Assembly: GCA_951213105.1 (NCBI GenBank)
Contig: OX578136.1
Span: 152,788,678-152,852,677, forward strand
From: Amaurobius ferox
Taxonomy: Eukaryota; Arthropoda; Arachnida; Araneae; Amaurobiidae
Direction: 5' to 3'
Length of the DNA stretch: 64,000 bases
Made by a program: the position numbers and the translations under genes. Below, one piece after another: positions 11,768-22,718 of the stretch (the first letter of the stretch is position 1; every line of letters begins with the position of its first letter). The notes under the pieces were generated by a model. That model saw only the letters and a program-made list of their open reading frames with translations, was not told where the DNA came from and searched no databases.

Positions 11768-14045
11768 AGCTTGTACATTTAAAAAAAATCAAACGTCAAA
11801 GAACCTTAATGACTATTGGAAAATTCGCAAATGTCATATTTTAAATCTACAAAATGGGTTGTTATCCAAATTTATCTCTTTGATCCAAAGCAGTTTCTTG
11901 CTGCAATGAACTTAAATGAATTGAAAGAAGTTGGGGTAATAAAACTTAAACTGCGCATATATTGCATCTCTACATGTCGTTATTAGGTAAATTTGCCAAG
12001 TTTATCACGGAATACATCAAACAATTTTTCCTATTTATACTTTTCACCCCCTTATGTTTGATAAACTTGGCAATAGTTCTTCATCCCAATCATTTTATAG
12101 CTGACATTTTTTGTAAAGTTGTAGAACTTGACATATTTTTGCAACTTTGTTTCTTTGCAAGTTTGTATTTTATCAGATAATGTCAGGGAAAATATTGTAA
12201 TTGGGTCAAAAATTCGAATTTGAATTATCGACAGAAGATCACGTTTTAAACATATTTGAACTCGTCCCATTAATTTTAAACGCACTCGAATGTTCAAAAA
12301 ACCCTTCCTCCTCCAATTTTCGAAAGAATTTTTCAAAAATTTAAAAGTTCAACGTTGTTAAAAGCATGCCTTTTATACGTAATTCTACATTAAAAAACAA
12401 ATAACAAACTTTAGACTGATAGCATAAACCGTTCTCGAGATATTAGTAATTTTTAAGTAAATTTATTAAATAATTACGTAAAATTAAAAAATTAGTATCA
12501 TGCAATATGTTAATTACTATATGCAATATTATAGAACAACATTCCTTCAAGCTAATCCACGATATATAAGCAACATTCTAAGAACACAAAGAAAGTATAA
12601 AACACTTCTACATTGAAAATTTGCTTTAAATTCGAAAAATTGTTTCGAAATACAAATTTTGAAATATAATTCGAAACTATACATATAAAAATCTTACATT
12701 TCAAACTGAAAGAAATTTCACTGAAAGAGGTTGAAATATACGCAAATTAAGTATTGTGTTAAATATTTTGATATGCTACAGATCACTTTTTAAGACTCAC
12801 TTTTTTCAGTGTTTTTAATGGTAAAATCGAGCTTAAAAATTTTCTATTGCATTTCTTTTTGGTGATTAAATTACAGATTTTAAAAGAAAAATACATTTTA
12901 TAAAACTTTTAACTTATAAAACTTTCACTAAAATATAGCTGCAAATCTCTTCAGACAAGACAAGAAAAGAAAAATTAAACTATCCAAAATTCTGCCATCA
13001 TCTGTAAACAAGTTTCTATTGCAAAAGCACGAAACATTTTCTCAAGAGTTTCTCGATGCGATATATAGATAAAGGCACAAGAAATGTGTTCCAGAACTTA
13101 TTTCGCTGTTATTTCAATAACGGTGATTGAACAAATGAACTACAGATGCCTGAGATATGCAGAAATTCCATTGAAAAACCTATATATTGATTTAAATATA
13201 TGTATTATTTCTGTTACAAAAGATTAAAAATTATTAACTTAGGTATCAAAATAGAGTGAGCCGTTGGTCACTGTCAGACCTATTTGTCCGTAAGGGTAGA
13301 TTGCATTACCTAACTACTGTATTTCACAGATATCACATCTTGAAGCATCCTAGGAATATAGAGTACTTTCATGACGAAGCTTAAATAATGAACATGGGCC
13401 GAAGTAAAGTAGACACTGATAAAAAAAAACAAGAAATGAATTTATTTAGAATGCAACTAGGTCAATACATTCAATTAAATGCACAGTAGCAATAAGGAAG
13501 AGCTGAATAGCACACACCGGTCAGAGAGTTCCATGACCCAAGTGCATTGCAACGCTCGAAACGCACCAGGATGTATGTATGCTTCACCAGGATGTATGAG
13601 CAAAAAAGATTGCGGCTAGCAGAGTCACGTAGCACACTTCCTTCAATAAGCACTTCAACACACTTCAAATAGCACATGCTCGAAATGGCGGTTGGTTGGA
13701 CCACGTTTCCACCCTTATTATGATCAGCATATTACTTTTCAACCACAAACCACGAACAGGCAAGATAGTGACCAATAGGCCAATGAACATCCACGTCTAC
13801 CGCTTTCCATCGACTTCGAGTGATTTGACTCGGCAGCAGCAGCAGCAGAGCCTGGGTGGGTTCCTGGAGCGCCTAGGCAAAAGTTGCCTGTATCTCCTGG
13901 GTGAGTAATATGTGGCTGAATTTTGCATTATTTGAAGTGCACCACAAGGGAGGAGGGTAATAAGTATTCAAGCTGATAGTAATAGGCAGGATGATATTTG
14001 TTTTGCATAAGTCTCTTTCCCTTCAGTCCAAAAAAAAGGGGGCCA

Positions 14046-14048
<3 letters not shown>
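11768..14048. other. Intergenic stretch with an A/D fragment
   Basis: No gene is recognised. About 12176-12560 holds a partial, diverged A/D element, with GGGTCAAAAATTCGAATTTG and CATAAACCGTTCTCGAGATA blocks but no clear ends. A short CAG run lies near 13834-13846. The rest is unassigned. Confidence 0.45.
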
Positions 14049-14077
<29 letters not shown>

Positions 14078-14359
14078 CGCCTCTTGGCATCATGAGATCG
14101 TTTCCTGGTTTCTTATGTTCTTTTAGGTTGTTACTAGATTATGGCTGTATGATATTGAATCTTATACGAAAATTTACTAAGTAGTTATTACTAGATTAAG
14201 GCTGTATGATATTGCATCTTATACGTTTAATTTACTTAGTCAGGTTGAATTTATTATTAAATAAGTTAAATTACTTTTAAATTTATAGTTAAATTTACTA
14301 TTATGTTAGTTAATTACTAGTTTATGGATGTAAGATATTGATCTTATAAGTTAAATTTA

Positions 14360-17041
14360 CTAATTCAGAATAGACGAGGCCCTTGGCCGCTTGCGGTACT
14401 TCCATTGGTGGGGGTCGTAATCCGGCAAGTTGCAAATTTCCTCGCTTGGTATTTTATTAAGGTTTTGGTAGAATTTTAAGGCTAGTTTAGCAATTTGTTG
14501 ATTAATTTTGAGTAGACCGAAGTCTCTGCGAATTACTTCGTTTCGGAGGAATCTTGGTGCTTTTCTGATTGTTCGTAGGGTTTTATTTTGTGTGGTTTGT
14601 AGTTTTCTGAGAACTTTCTGGTCAGCATATCCCCATACAGGGGCGGCGTAGAGGAGGATGGGACGTAGTACCGTTTTATAAAGTAGAACCTTGTTCTGGT
14701 AGCTGGCGTCTTTGGAGTGTAAGATTGAAGATAGCATTTTTCTTGCGGCGTAAAATTTTGATATGGCCTTTTTTATGTGTGGTTTCCATGTTAGTTTGGA
14801 GTCAAAAGTTACACCTAGGTAATTTGCACTGTCGACATACGGGATCGAGTTATTATTGATTTTTATGGGGTTTGGTTTGGGTTTTTTTCTAATTTTCGAA
14901 AAGATGATACATTTGGTCTTTTTTTCGTTAATTTGGATTTTCCATTCCCGAAACCAGTCGGTTATGATATTGATATGGTTTTGTAATCTGGAGCGAATAA
15001 CATACTTTTTTGAGCTGCTTGTGTATAATGCTGTATCGTCCGCATACATGGCTATGTACGTGTTCTTGGCGCGCGGGATGTCATTTATATAAATATTGAA
15101 AAAGGTCGGGGCCAATTGGGAGCCTTGTGGGACCCCTGACCGGAGTGGTTTGTGAGTGGAGTAGGAGTGTTTGTAGCGGACAGTGAAGGATCTATTTCGA
15201 AGGAAAGAGTTTACTAGATGGATGAGTGTGTCTGGTATGTTTAGCTGAATCATTTTGTAAATTAAAGCTTCATACCACACCTTTTCAAAGGCCTTCGAAA
15301 TATCAATTAGTAGAAAGCCTGTTGAGAGGCCGATATTCATTCCCTCGGAAATGAATTCAGTTACTCTCAACAGCTGGTGAGTGGTGGAGTGTAGAGGGCG
15401 AAAGCCAAATTGTTCTGGTTTAATGATGTTGTGTTGTTCAATAAAATTTTTAATCCTAGTGTGAATTATTCGCTCCGCAAGTTTACTGATAGAATTTAGA
15501 AGGCTAATGGGTCTAAAATTTTGAGCTAGGGTGGGGTCTTGGCCTGGTTTCGGGATGCCTATGATAATTGCTGTTTTCCAATTGGTGGGGAAATAGTGAT
15601 ATTTTAGCATTGCGTTGAAAAGCATTGTGATGAAATATATAATATTTATGGGGAAAGATTTTATTGCCTTGTTGTTTATCTTATCGATTCCAGGGGCTTT
15701 ATTATTTTTGAGTTTTTTGATTTCTTTTAATACTTCCGAAGGTGTAGTGGGTGGGATAGTATAAGAGGGGGTGGAATTGAGAAAATGATTGAGGGTTGTT
15801 TGAACTAGGTTTTCGGTGACAGGGCAGTTTAAATTCTTGTTTACTTGGAATTGTTTTTCGTAACTCTCTGCTAGAGCGTTTGCTATGTCATTATCCGTGT
15901 TAACTGGGCCGTTTGAGGTGTTTAGATGGGAGATATGTACTTTGGAGGCTTTTAACTTTTTTACAAATTCCCACATGGAGTTGTCGGTTGGGGAGAGGGA
16001 TTCTATTAATCTTCGCCACGTGTGTTGTTTATGCAAGTTAATTTTATACTTTATTTCGTTATTCAGTCTGTTTAGGATAGTTTTAAAGTGGGGGAATCTT
16101 GTTGTTTGCCAGAGTTGCCTGGTGCGGTTTCTTCTTTTTATGATGTTCTTGATGTGGAATGGGAGTTTCTGATTGGTGGGGGGAGGAGCTTTGAGGGTAG
16201 TGGCTATATCTATGGCGTGGGTAATTTCTTTTTCTAATTGGATGGAGTGGCGTTCGATGTCTTTGGGTCCGCTGTAGTTTGAAAATATTAGATTAGAATT
16301 TGATAGTGTTTTTTTAAAAAGTTTCCAATTAGTGAATTTAACAGAGGGAGGAATGGGTAGATTACGGTTAAGGCTTAAGTTTAGTATAACTGGTAGGTGA
16401 TCCGAGCTGAGGTCGTTGTGAGTTGTTATGTTATGTGTGTATGGTATGTTGTTGGCTAGGGCGAAGTCTATGATTGATTGATTGCTGTTTGGTCTGGTGT
16501 TTGTGTTTGGGTGTAAGTGTCTTATGTTGTTGTTGCGAATGAAGGTTCTGAGATCTCTGCCATATTTGTTTCTTCCGGCGCAGCCCCAGTCCTGATGATG
16601 GGCATTAAAATCCCCCATCAGGACCGCCCCGGCCTGAAGACCAAATAAGTCAGAGAGGTCGTCAGCAAGGTTTTGGTTTGATTGAAGTTTTGCATAAACT
16701 GATCCTATAAGGATAAAGTGTGAGTTTGGTATTTTAATTTTAATTAGTGTGTGTTCTGGGATATGTATGTTGATTGGATTTACCGGAGTATGATCAAGGT
16801 GGTTTTTAATGTATATGGCGGTGCCTCCCTGCTGGGTGTGTACATTTACGCGAGGTGTGTGATATAGTGTGTAGTTATGTATGCGTATGTGGTTTGTGGG
16901 TCCGTTAATTTTAGTTTCTTGGATTAGAATTAGGTGTGGGTTGTGTTCCTCTACAAAGTCCCTCAGCTCGGATATTTTATTAGAAAGGCCATTTGCATTC
17001 CAGGATAGAATGATTAAGTGATTTGGAGGGGGGGGGATCAT
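14360..17041 (-). CDS. LINE ORF2: AP endonuclease and reverse transcriptase
   Basis: This intact 893-residue frame starts at an ATG that overlaps the ORF1 stop. The N-terminal ~225 residues form an APE-type endonuclease: LSWNANGL, the catalytic Glu in QETKI (residue 42), GDFNAHHQDWG and the SDHLPV signature. The reverse transcriptase follows with FRPISLLNSISKLAERI, the first catalytic Asp in LLIDISKAFEKVW, GVPQGSQLAPTFFNIYINDI and the catalytic pair in YADDTALY. The C-terminal region ends with LQTTQNKTLRTIRKAPRF, typical of the jockey group. It nicks target DNA and primes reverse transcription from the nick. No RNase H domain is obvious. All catalytic residues I can check are present, so the protein could be active. 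Confidence 0.93.
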   Translation of the reverse strand: MIPPPPNHLIILSWNANGLSNKISELRDFVEEHNPHLILIQETKINGPTNHIRIHNYTLYHTPRVNVHTQQGGTAIYIKNHLDHTPVNPINIHIPEHTLIKIKIPNSHFILIGSVYAKLQSNQNLADDLSDLFGLQAGAVLMGDFNAHHQDWGCAGRNKYGRDLRTFIRNNNIRHLHPNTNTRPNSNQSIIDFALANNIPYTHNITTHNDLSSDHLPVILNLSLNRNLPIPPSVKFTNWKLFKKTLSNSNLIFSNYSGPKDIERHSIQLEKEITHAIDIATTLKAPPPTNQKLPFHIKNIIKRRNRTRQLWQTTRFPHFKTILNRLNNEIKYKINLHKQHTWRRLIESLSPTDNSMWEFVKKLKASKVHISHLNTSNGPVNTDNDIANALAESYEKQFQVNKNLNCPVTENLVQTTLNHFLNSTPSYTIPPTTPSEVLKEIKKLKNNKAPGIDKINNKAIKSFPINIIYFITMLFNAMLKYHYFPTNWKTAIIIGIPKPGQDPTLAQNFRPISLLNSISKLAERIIHTRIKNFIEQHNIIKPEQFGFRPLHSTTHQLLRVTEFISEGMNIGLSTGFLLIDISKAFEKVWYEALIYKMIQLNIPDTLIHLVNSFLRNRSFTVRYKHSYSTHKPLRSGVPQGSQLAPTFFNIYINDIPRAKNTYIAMYADDTALYTSSSKKYVIRSRLQNHINIITDWFREWKIQINEKKTKCIIFSKIRKKPKPNPIKINNNSIPYVDSANYLGVTFDSKLTWKPHIKKAISKFYAARKMLSSILHSKDASYQNKVLLYKTVLRPILLYAAPVWGYADQKVLRKLQTTQNKTLRTIRKAPRFLRNEVIRRDFGLLKINQQIAKLALKFYQNLNKIPSEEICNLPDYDPHQWKYRKRPRASSILN

Positions 17042-18594
17042 TGTGGGATAGGAGAGCTATGATTAAAATGTTGGTCCAGTAGGACCAAAATTTGGAGCCC
17101 TTTGTCGACGATGGGGGTGTTTTCTTTTAAAATATTGCCTGTATCTTTAATGAAAGCTATGAGAGATTGAATATTTATGAGTTTGAGTAAATTTTTTAGT
17201 TCTTTAATAATTATCATAATATCACTAATTCCGCTTGTGATTTCTTGCGTGGGTTGTTTTTCTGGAGCTGCAGGAGTAGTAGTAGGAGCTTGCCTGGAAC
17301 GACTTGCATTTATTCGAAGGTCAGTTACTACAGTTGGCGGGGGGGGGGATGGTACTAGTATTAGTGGGAAGTTGACTATTTTTGATTTGTTCAGGATGGA
17401 TGTTGTTTGAGATTACTTTAGTGGGTAGGTTGGTGGTTTGATTTTTTTGCGATGGAGTCTCCTGAGGTTGATTACTGCATGACGGTAGAGAAGGCCAGGC
17501 TTGAGAGTTTGAAGTGGGAGGGGGGGGGGCGCCTCGGCTGGAATGCCGGGTGGGCTGGATACAGTTTGCTCATCATTTTCTAGCGTTGCTCTAACAGAGG
17601 GGATGTTTCTGCAGGGCACATTCCATGCGTTCACAGGGGGGGGGGAGTTTTAGGTTGTGCGTGAGGTCTGCTACGGAAATTTTGGGGGTGTCTGTCTGGA
17701 GATGCTGTGCGAGAGCCAGGGTGAGAACTGTATGGGGTTTGGCTGTAATTTCTTTCATAGGCGTTATTTCTAATATTTACGGGGTTTTCTGGGCAGACTC
17801 TGAAGTTTGCAGGGTGTGGGCCGTTACAATTTACGCATGTTGCTGGAGAGGATCTAGGTTTAGTGCAGAGGTGGGTGGGGTGGTTGCCAGCGCATTTCAG
17901 ACATTTAAAGTCATGTGTACAATTATTTGATGAGTGTTGCCACCCCTGGCAACGATAACATTGTTGATAGCCTTTAGATATAAACGGAGTTATCTCCGCA
18001 AAAATGTAATTAATATGTTTAATTTTATAAATAGCTTCTAAATCTGTCGAAGGTGGGAGGTGCATGAGGAAGTTTGGAAGGGGGAGTTTCGTTCGAAGGC
18101 TTTTCATATTATGGATTTTCATTGGCTGGACGCCAATCCCTTCAAAAAATTCTTTGATCTCTTCGGTAGGGTAGTTTGGGGGAAGTCCTTTAATAACCAC
18201 TTTTTTTGGTCTGTCGACCTTTAGATCAATTGAGTGAAATTTGTAATTGTTAGATAAGAGGAATTTTTGCACAGCACGGTAGTGATCATTATTTTTAGTG
18301 TAAATTCGGAGTATTTCTCCGGTGAACTTAGCTCTGATTTGGTTGTCAGTGATTTTGCTTAATTCTGCCATTAAGTTTTTCGGGTTTTCAGTTAATTCGA
18401 CGAAAAAAGGGTCGGGGTATCTTTCTCTATTGACAAAGGGGGGGGGGGGGAGTTCCGTGTTATTGTTGAGATTTTGGCTGGATTTGTTAATATTATTGTT
18501 TGGCTGGATTATTGTTTGGCTGGTTATTGTTTGGCTGGTTATTGTTTGGCTGGATTTGACTCGGCATGCTGTCTCGAGCTTTTATATCGCTCAT
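17039..18594 (-). pseudogene. LINE ORF1: gag-like RNA-binding protein, frameshifted
   Basis: The longest single frame (17631-18371) encodes an RRM-like region (KKVVIKGLPPNYPTEEIKEF) and three CCHC-type zinc knuckles: CYRCQGWQHSSNNC, CLKCAGNHPTHLC and CVNCNGPHPANFRVC. The same frame runs upstream without a stop through YPDPFFVELTENPKNLM and a poly-Pro stretch. The likely start is ATG at 18594, reached after one phase change in a 15-bp repeat region. Downstream, coding character continues in other phases that change at G10 tracts 17636-17645, 17520-17529 and 17339-17348. The last phase ends HSSPIPQ with a TGA overlapping the ORF2 ATG. The protein would bind the element RNA. The breaks could be mutations or homopolymer sequencing errors. 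Confidence 0.85.
18480..18556. repeat. 15-16 bp tandem repeat inside LINE ORF1
   Basis: The motif TTATTGTTTGGCTGG recurs about four times (18495-18551), with one unit carrying an extra A. On the coding strand it gives Gln/Asn/Pro-rich residues near the ORF1 N-terminus, and the odd-length unit causes the phase change there. Confidence 0.7.
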
Positions 18595-18660
18595 CTATTC
18601 CTAGTTGCTACCGGAATGAATCCAGCGCATTGACATAAGCAGCGACCAGATAATTCGCGC

Positions 18661-19257
18661 ATGTCTATAATGTCCTTAAATGTCTATAAGTGCTGTCAAT
18701 AATATCTAATGTCTTTAAATAATGTCTAATGTTTTCTATACTCTAAAAAATACTTTTACGCTTTAATTTTAGGCTGCAGTACAGGTTTATCATATGATGC
18801 CTTCGATATGTATTTTGCACAATAAAATATATGAGAAAAGTTCAAAAACGATTACTATGAATTCTTAATAATTGATACAACAATGCCGAGCGAATCGCAA
18901 CTTGCTATTAACGAATATTAGCAAACACCAGTCGACTTTAAGACGGCTGTGGAAAATTATATACCCTGTACCGTTTTACCCAGATCTTTCGTTCAACTCT
19001 GGTTTCCTCAATACAAATCATTTTTACACAAATATTAAAGTAGCGGGATATATAAAGTTTTCAAATATAGCCATTTCTCTTTCACATTGTAATTTATCTT
19101 CAGCCCTCTTCACAGAAGCTAAGTTTGCACATTGAAATAATACTAAAAATAGATTTCCCCATTATCTATTGTTTTTAATTATATAATTGACGAGGTATTA
19201 ACATAAAATTGTATATGACTTTTTAACGCGTTGCTAAATTTGGAAAACTATTAGCTG
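18661..19257. other. Intergenic stretch with a short degenerate repeat
   Basis: Words such as AATGTCTTTAAATAATGTC and AATGTCCTTAAATGTC recur at 18662-18735. The rest shows no gene. Confidence 0.45.
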
Positions 19258-19537
19258 CGAACAACTGAGACACCACGAAAACCTGACCAAGGTCATCCAA
19301 GGAATGGCACTTTGTGATAACTGTTATATTGATGTAATGCGGGACATCAACGGGACTACACATCCAGGCAACTGTCTGTAAATCTGTCCGCTGCCAAATA
19401 CGGTGTCAGAGAGAACCATTTATCGCAGGTTTTATGGAAGCAGTCATCATGCCTGGAGAGATGTTGTTGCTCTCCCTCTAACCTCAGATCATCGAGCTCG
19501 TTTGACCAGGTACAGGCAAAGTCGCATGGGGACCTAA
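19258..19537 (+). pseudogene. Tc1-like transposase fragment (DNA-binding region)
   Basis: After damaged sequence reading roughly TTRKPDQGHPRNGTL, an in-frame segment reads VSERTIYRRFYGSSHHAW and then VALPLTSDHRARLTRYRQS. This matches the second helix-turn-helix of Tc1-like transposases, where a recognition helix with TIYRR is followed by a conserved LT-x-HR-x-R-L motif. The catalytic domain is absent and the frame ends shortly after MGT. It is a 5'/3' truncated relic. Confidence 0.6.
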
Positions 19538-19722
19538 GACGACTAGATCAGGTTTTTTTTTTTAAATCTAGAAATGCGTCTAAAATAGAGTTTACAGTCT
19601 GATTCTTGAAGTATTTTGATTTAGAAGGGACAAAGAACTCTGAATGATTCTTCCAACTTTTGAGAATAATACTTCTTTTGAGACGATTGTTTGCAGGCGT
19701 AATGATTAACAGCTGCAAGCCA

Positions 19723-20163
19723 CTGAATGCTTTTCCAGAAGGAACACTGAATGCTTTTCCAGAAGGAACACTGAATGCTTTTCCAGAAGGAACACTGAAT
19801 GCTTTTCCAGAAGGAACACTGAATGCTTTTCCAGAAGGAACACTGAATGCTTTTCCAGAAGGAACACTGAATGCTTTTCCAGAAGGAACACTGAATGCTT
19901 TTCCAGAAGGAACACTGAATGCTTTTCCAGAAGGAACACTGAATGCTTTTCCAGAAGGAACACTGAATGCTTTTCCAGAAGGAACACTGAATGCTTTTCC
20001 AGAAGGAACACTGAATGCTTTTCCAGAAGGAACACTGAATGCTTTTCCAGAAGGAACACTGAATGCTTTTCCAGAAGGAACACTGAATGCTTTTCCAGAA
20101 GGAACACTGAATGCTTTTCCAGAAGGAACACTGAATGCTTTTCCAGAAGGCACTCTGAATGCT
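19723..20163. repeat. 24-bp minisatellite, 18 copies
   Basis: The unit CTGAATGCTTTTCCAGAAGG plus AACA repeats in tandem. Seventeen copies are identical by eye, copy 18 (20131) ends CACT instead of AACA, and 9 bp of a nineteenth follow. Because 24 is divisible by 3 and the unit lacks stops in several phases, it creates long repetitive open frames (NAFPEGTL on plus, PSGKAFSV and FLLEKHSV on minus). These have no start context, no flanking homology and no sign of selection. Confidence 0.95.
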
Positions 20164-20651
20164 GAGCGTTATCTTGACCAGAACATCGAGCCCTGTATTA
20201 AAAATTTTCGAAGTTAGCCCTTACTTTCATTTCATGAACAATAACGCTCATCCTCATTGAGTTTTTCTTGGTAATGATTTTCTGGACAGCGAAAATATAC
20301 TAAGAGAATGTATCTATCAACCAGGTCTCGGGTTCTTAATCCGGTTAGAGCACGTCTGTGACGCATCGCAGGGATGCATTGCAACTAGTTAATTCTCTCC
20401 ACGTGCTCTTTATGAACTCCATACTGCTTTCAGATAGAAATGGAATTCCTTGGATTCAAAATTCCTCAGCAACCAAGTGATGATAGTGCTTCATCGTTGC
20501 CAGAGTTGGTTATATATAACAGATAATCTTATTCACAATTAGCCGCCATTAGGATCAGCTTGGACATCTTACCTTTGATGACTTTTTGTTTTGACACAAT
20601 TTATAGAAAACACGCACATATCTGTTGTAATACAATACCTTAGTATTTTTA
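20164..20651. other. Intergenic stretch, no gene recognised
   Basis: I see no motif or coding frame I can support. Confidence 0.5.
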
Positions 20652-21600
20652 CTTTCCTTATATACATAATGTATAAGGAAAGTATTGTGACTGGGTCTAA
20701 AATTCGAATTCGAGTTTTCGATGGGAAAGCACGTTTCAAGCATTCCTAATCACGAATCAAACATTTTTGAGGTGATGTGTGTGTGTGTGTGTGAAAGTAT
20801 GTGTGTGGGTGTGTGGGTGTGTGGGTCAGTGAGACTGTGGAGACGATATCTCACGAACGAATGGAGCGATTCGAACAAAATTTGGTACAAAAACCACAAT
20901 CCGTGAATACTGGAAGCTTGTTTTTAAACGTAATCAAATGTTCAGAACCCCCCTAAATTTTCGAGTGAAATTTTGAAAAAATCATCAAAAATTCAAAACC
21001 ATTAATAAAGTTACGCAAATAGACATTTCTTATGTAATTTTTCCTTAGAAAACGATTGACATAAACTTTAGAACGCTAGCATGATCCGTTCTCGAGATAT
21101 TGCACATTTTTCAAATAAATTTATCTAAATATCCCATAAATTAAAAAAATATATCAACTGTTGAGAAACATGTGCACTTTTCATATGTAATATCATGCGA
21201 TAAATTGGGTGACATCATTCTCGTGGATCTAGCTCATTCCATTCGTGAGAAAATATACTTTGAGTAATACTTTTGTATTTGAACGCCAATAGCCATTTAT
21301 CTGGTATAAGAATATCTTATTTCTCCGTCCATAACGCTTGGCGAGATTTTGGCGACAAATTTGTCGGAATGTCGCCAACTTGGCGACTTTTTAAATGTTG
21401 TCAAATTAACGAAAATCTCGCCAAATGGATAAAAATGACGCTAAATCAATGAACATGGCGACTAATTGAAGAAAATTCAATATCTTGCAAAGAATATAAG
21501 TATCTACTATGAGAATAACATTTTTTTTAACTGTAAAAGTAGTAAATTCATTGCATTATATAAGGAAAGTGATGTGTTGCCCACATCAGATTTTTTTTTT
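20652..21600 (+). repeat. Family A element, full length
   Basis: The element begins with a foldback, CTTTCCTTATA then a mirror TATAAGGAAAG within 31 nt. It continues with GGTCTAAAATTCGAATTCG, a GT-rich microsatellite (20777-20824), GAACGAATGGAGCGATTCG, ATGATCCGTTCTCGAGATAT, and a cluster of TTGGCGA and TCGCCAA words (21340-21430). It ends TATATAAGGAAAGTGATGTG then CCCACATCAGATTTTT. TATAAGGAAAG near the 3' end is the inverse of the 5' terminus. Copies at 34892, 40806 and 54402 (plus) and 42051-44092 (minus) share this structure throughout. It is non-coding. Confidence 0.9.
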
Positions 21601-22168
21601 TACATACCAAAAAATCCCATACATTCTGTTTCATATTATTTTTATTTTTCTTAAAAAATACTTTTTTAACACCAGTATATTAGTTATGGCTTATGTATTA
21701 ATACAAGTATTCAGTTAACACTTCATTGATGTAATAAATAAATGGAGTTATATGGAATAAAATATTTGCTTTTATTAACCATAACAAATCCCTTCCCAAA
21801 TCGATATTCTTTTCCAATTACGAGTAGGAAAAGAGAATAATGAATAAACAAGCTGCGCACACCCAACGTAACGATTACTGACTGACCTTTAATAAAAGAG
21901 TCAAAGCAAAATGGTAAAAACAAAGACACCAATACTCCAGAGAGAAGAGTGGTGGGTAAATTAAAAAAAAACATCTTTGGCGTTTCTCTTATTGTTCTGT
22001 CTGCTTGGATAATTGGAAAAATTGGATGGAAGATTATATTTTCTGTTTCATTAGAAAAACAGATAGTTTAAAGGACATTATGGTAAAGAGCACTATTTAT
22101 CATAAAACGTAGATAAACTGGGTGCGTTAAGGAAATAAAAGGGTCACTGAGTTATTATACAACAATTT
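21601..22168. other. Intergenic stretch, no gene recognised
   Basis: This is AT-rich and unassigned. The open frames here have no family resemblance. Confidence 0.5.
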
Positions 22169-22172
22169 ATAT

Positions 22173-22714
22173 TGTTACGGCGTATCCTATGGAACAGTGG
22201 TTGTGCGCTCGGGATACAAGAATGAGTCCAAATTTCTGGATAACTAGCACATTTATTCACAAGCACGCCGTAAACAAGAACAATATACAGTGAAACAACG
22301 CTTAAATGCTTCACTCATTACACAAAATAACTAATACTATTCTCAAAACATTGACGAAAATCGTTTCACAACACAGTAGCTACTATTCTCAAAACAGTGA
22401 CGAAAGTCGCAGTTCAATGTAGCTCGTATCTCGTCAACTGCTTTTCAACTGAGTGATGACTCTTTTTATAAACTCTGTCTGTAGAAACGTCTAGAAATAT
22501 CTCATATGTCGTAGAATAATCGTTATTTCGAGGTGTTTCTCAAACCTTCGGGAAGTTGCTAAATGTCGCCAAGTTGGCGATAAATTGCCAAAATGGTAAT
22601 CATTCTTCTAACTTTGGCATATGTTAACCCACGTCTCACGTCATGAGAAAGGATGACTGTACGGGTGTGTTCTCCGTCTAGGAAAGAGAAAAGGGACTCC
22701 ACAAGTTTGCAACA
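22173..22714. mobile_element. Solo LTR, 542 bp, with 4-bp TSD
   Basis: The sequence starts TGTTACGGCG and ends TTTGCAACA, the TG...CA termini of an LTR. It is flanked on both sides by ATAT (22169-22172 and 22715-22718), a 4-bp duplication as made by Ty3/gypsy-type integrases. A TATA-like TTTTATAAAC lies at about 22464-22473. No primer-binding site or gag/pol follows, so it is a solo LTR left by recombination between two LTRs. A TCGCCAAGTTGGCGA motif at about 22565 also occurs in family A. Confidence 0.75.
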
Positions 22715-22718
22715 ATAT

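Larger units (their letters stand above)
14049..18660 (-). mobile_element. Jockey-type non-LTR retrotransposon, nearly complete
   Basis: Reading leftward, the element has a short 5' leader (its exact end, around 18600-18660, is not certain), a gag-like ORF1, an endonuclease/reverse-transcriptase ORF2 and a 3' UTR of about 280 bp. The 3' UTR contains degenerate repeats of about 70 bp (GGCTGTATGATATTG three times). A 29-nt poly(A) closes the element, seen as T's at 14049-14077 on the plus strand. The intact ORF2 and long poly(A) suggest recent insertion. I could not identify a target-site duplication. Confidence 0.85.

Noticed and set aside
17413..17930. Separate small genes inside the LINE
   Set aside because: The minus-strand piece is a shifted phase of ORF1 and the plus-strand pieces are its antisense.
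19548..20217. Long repetitive open frames over the minisatellite as a structural or antifreeze-like protein
   Set aside because: They arise on both strands from a 24-bp unit without stops, with no start context, signal peptide or flanking homology.
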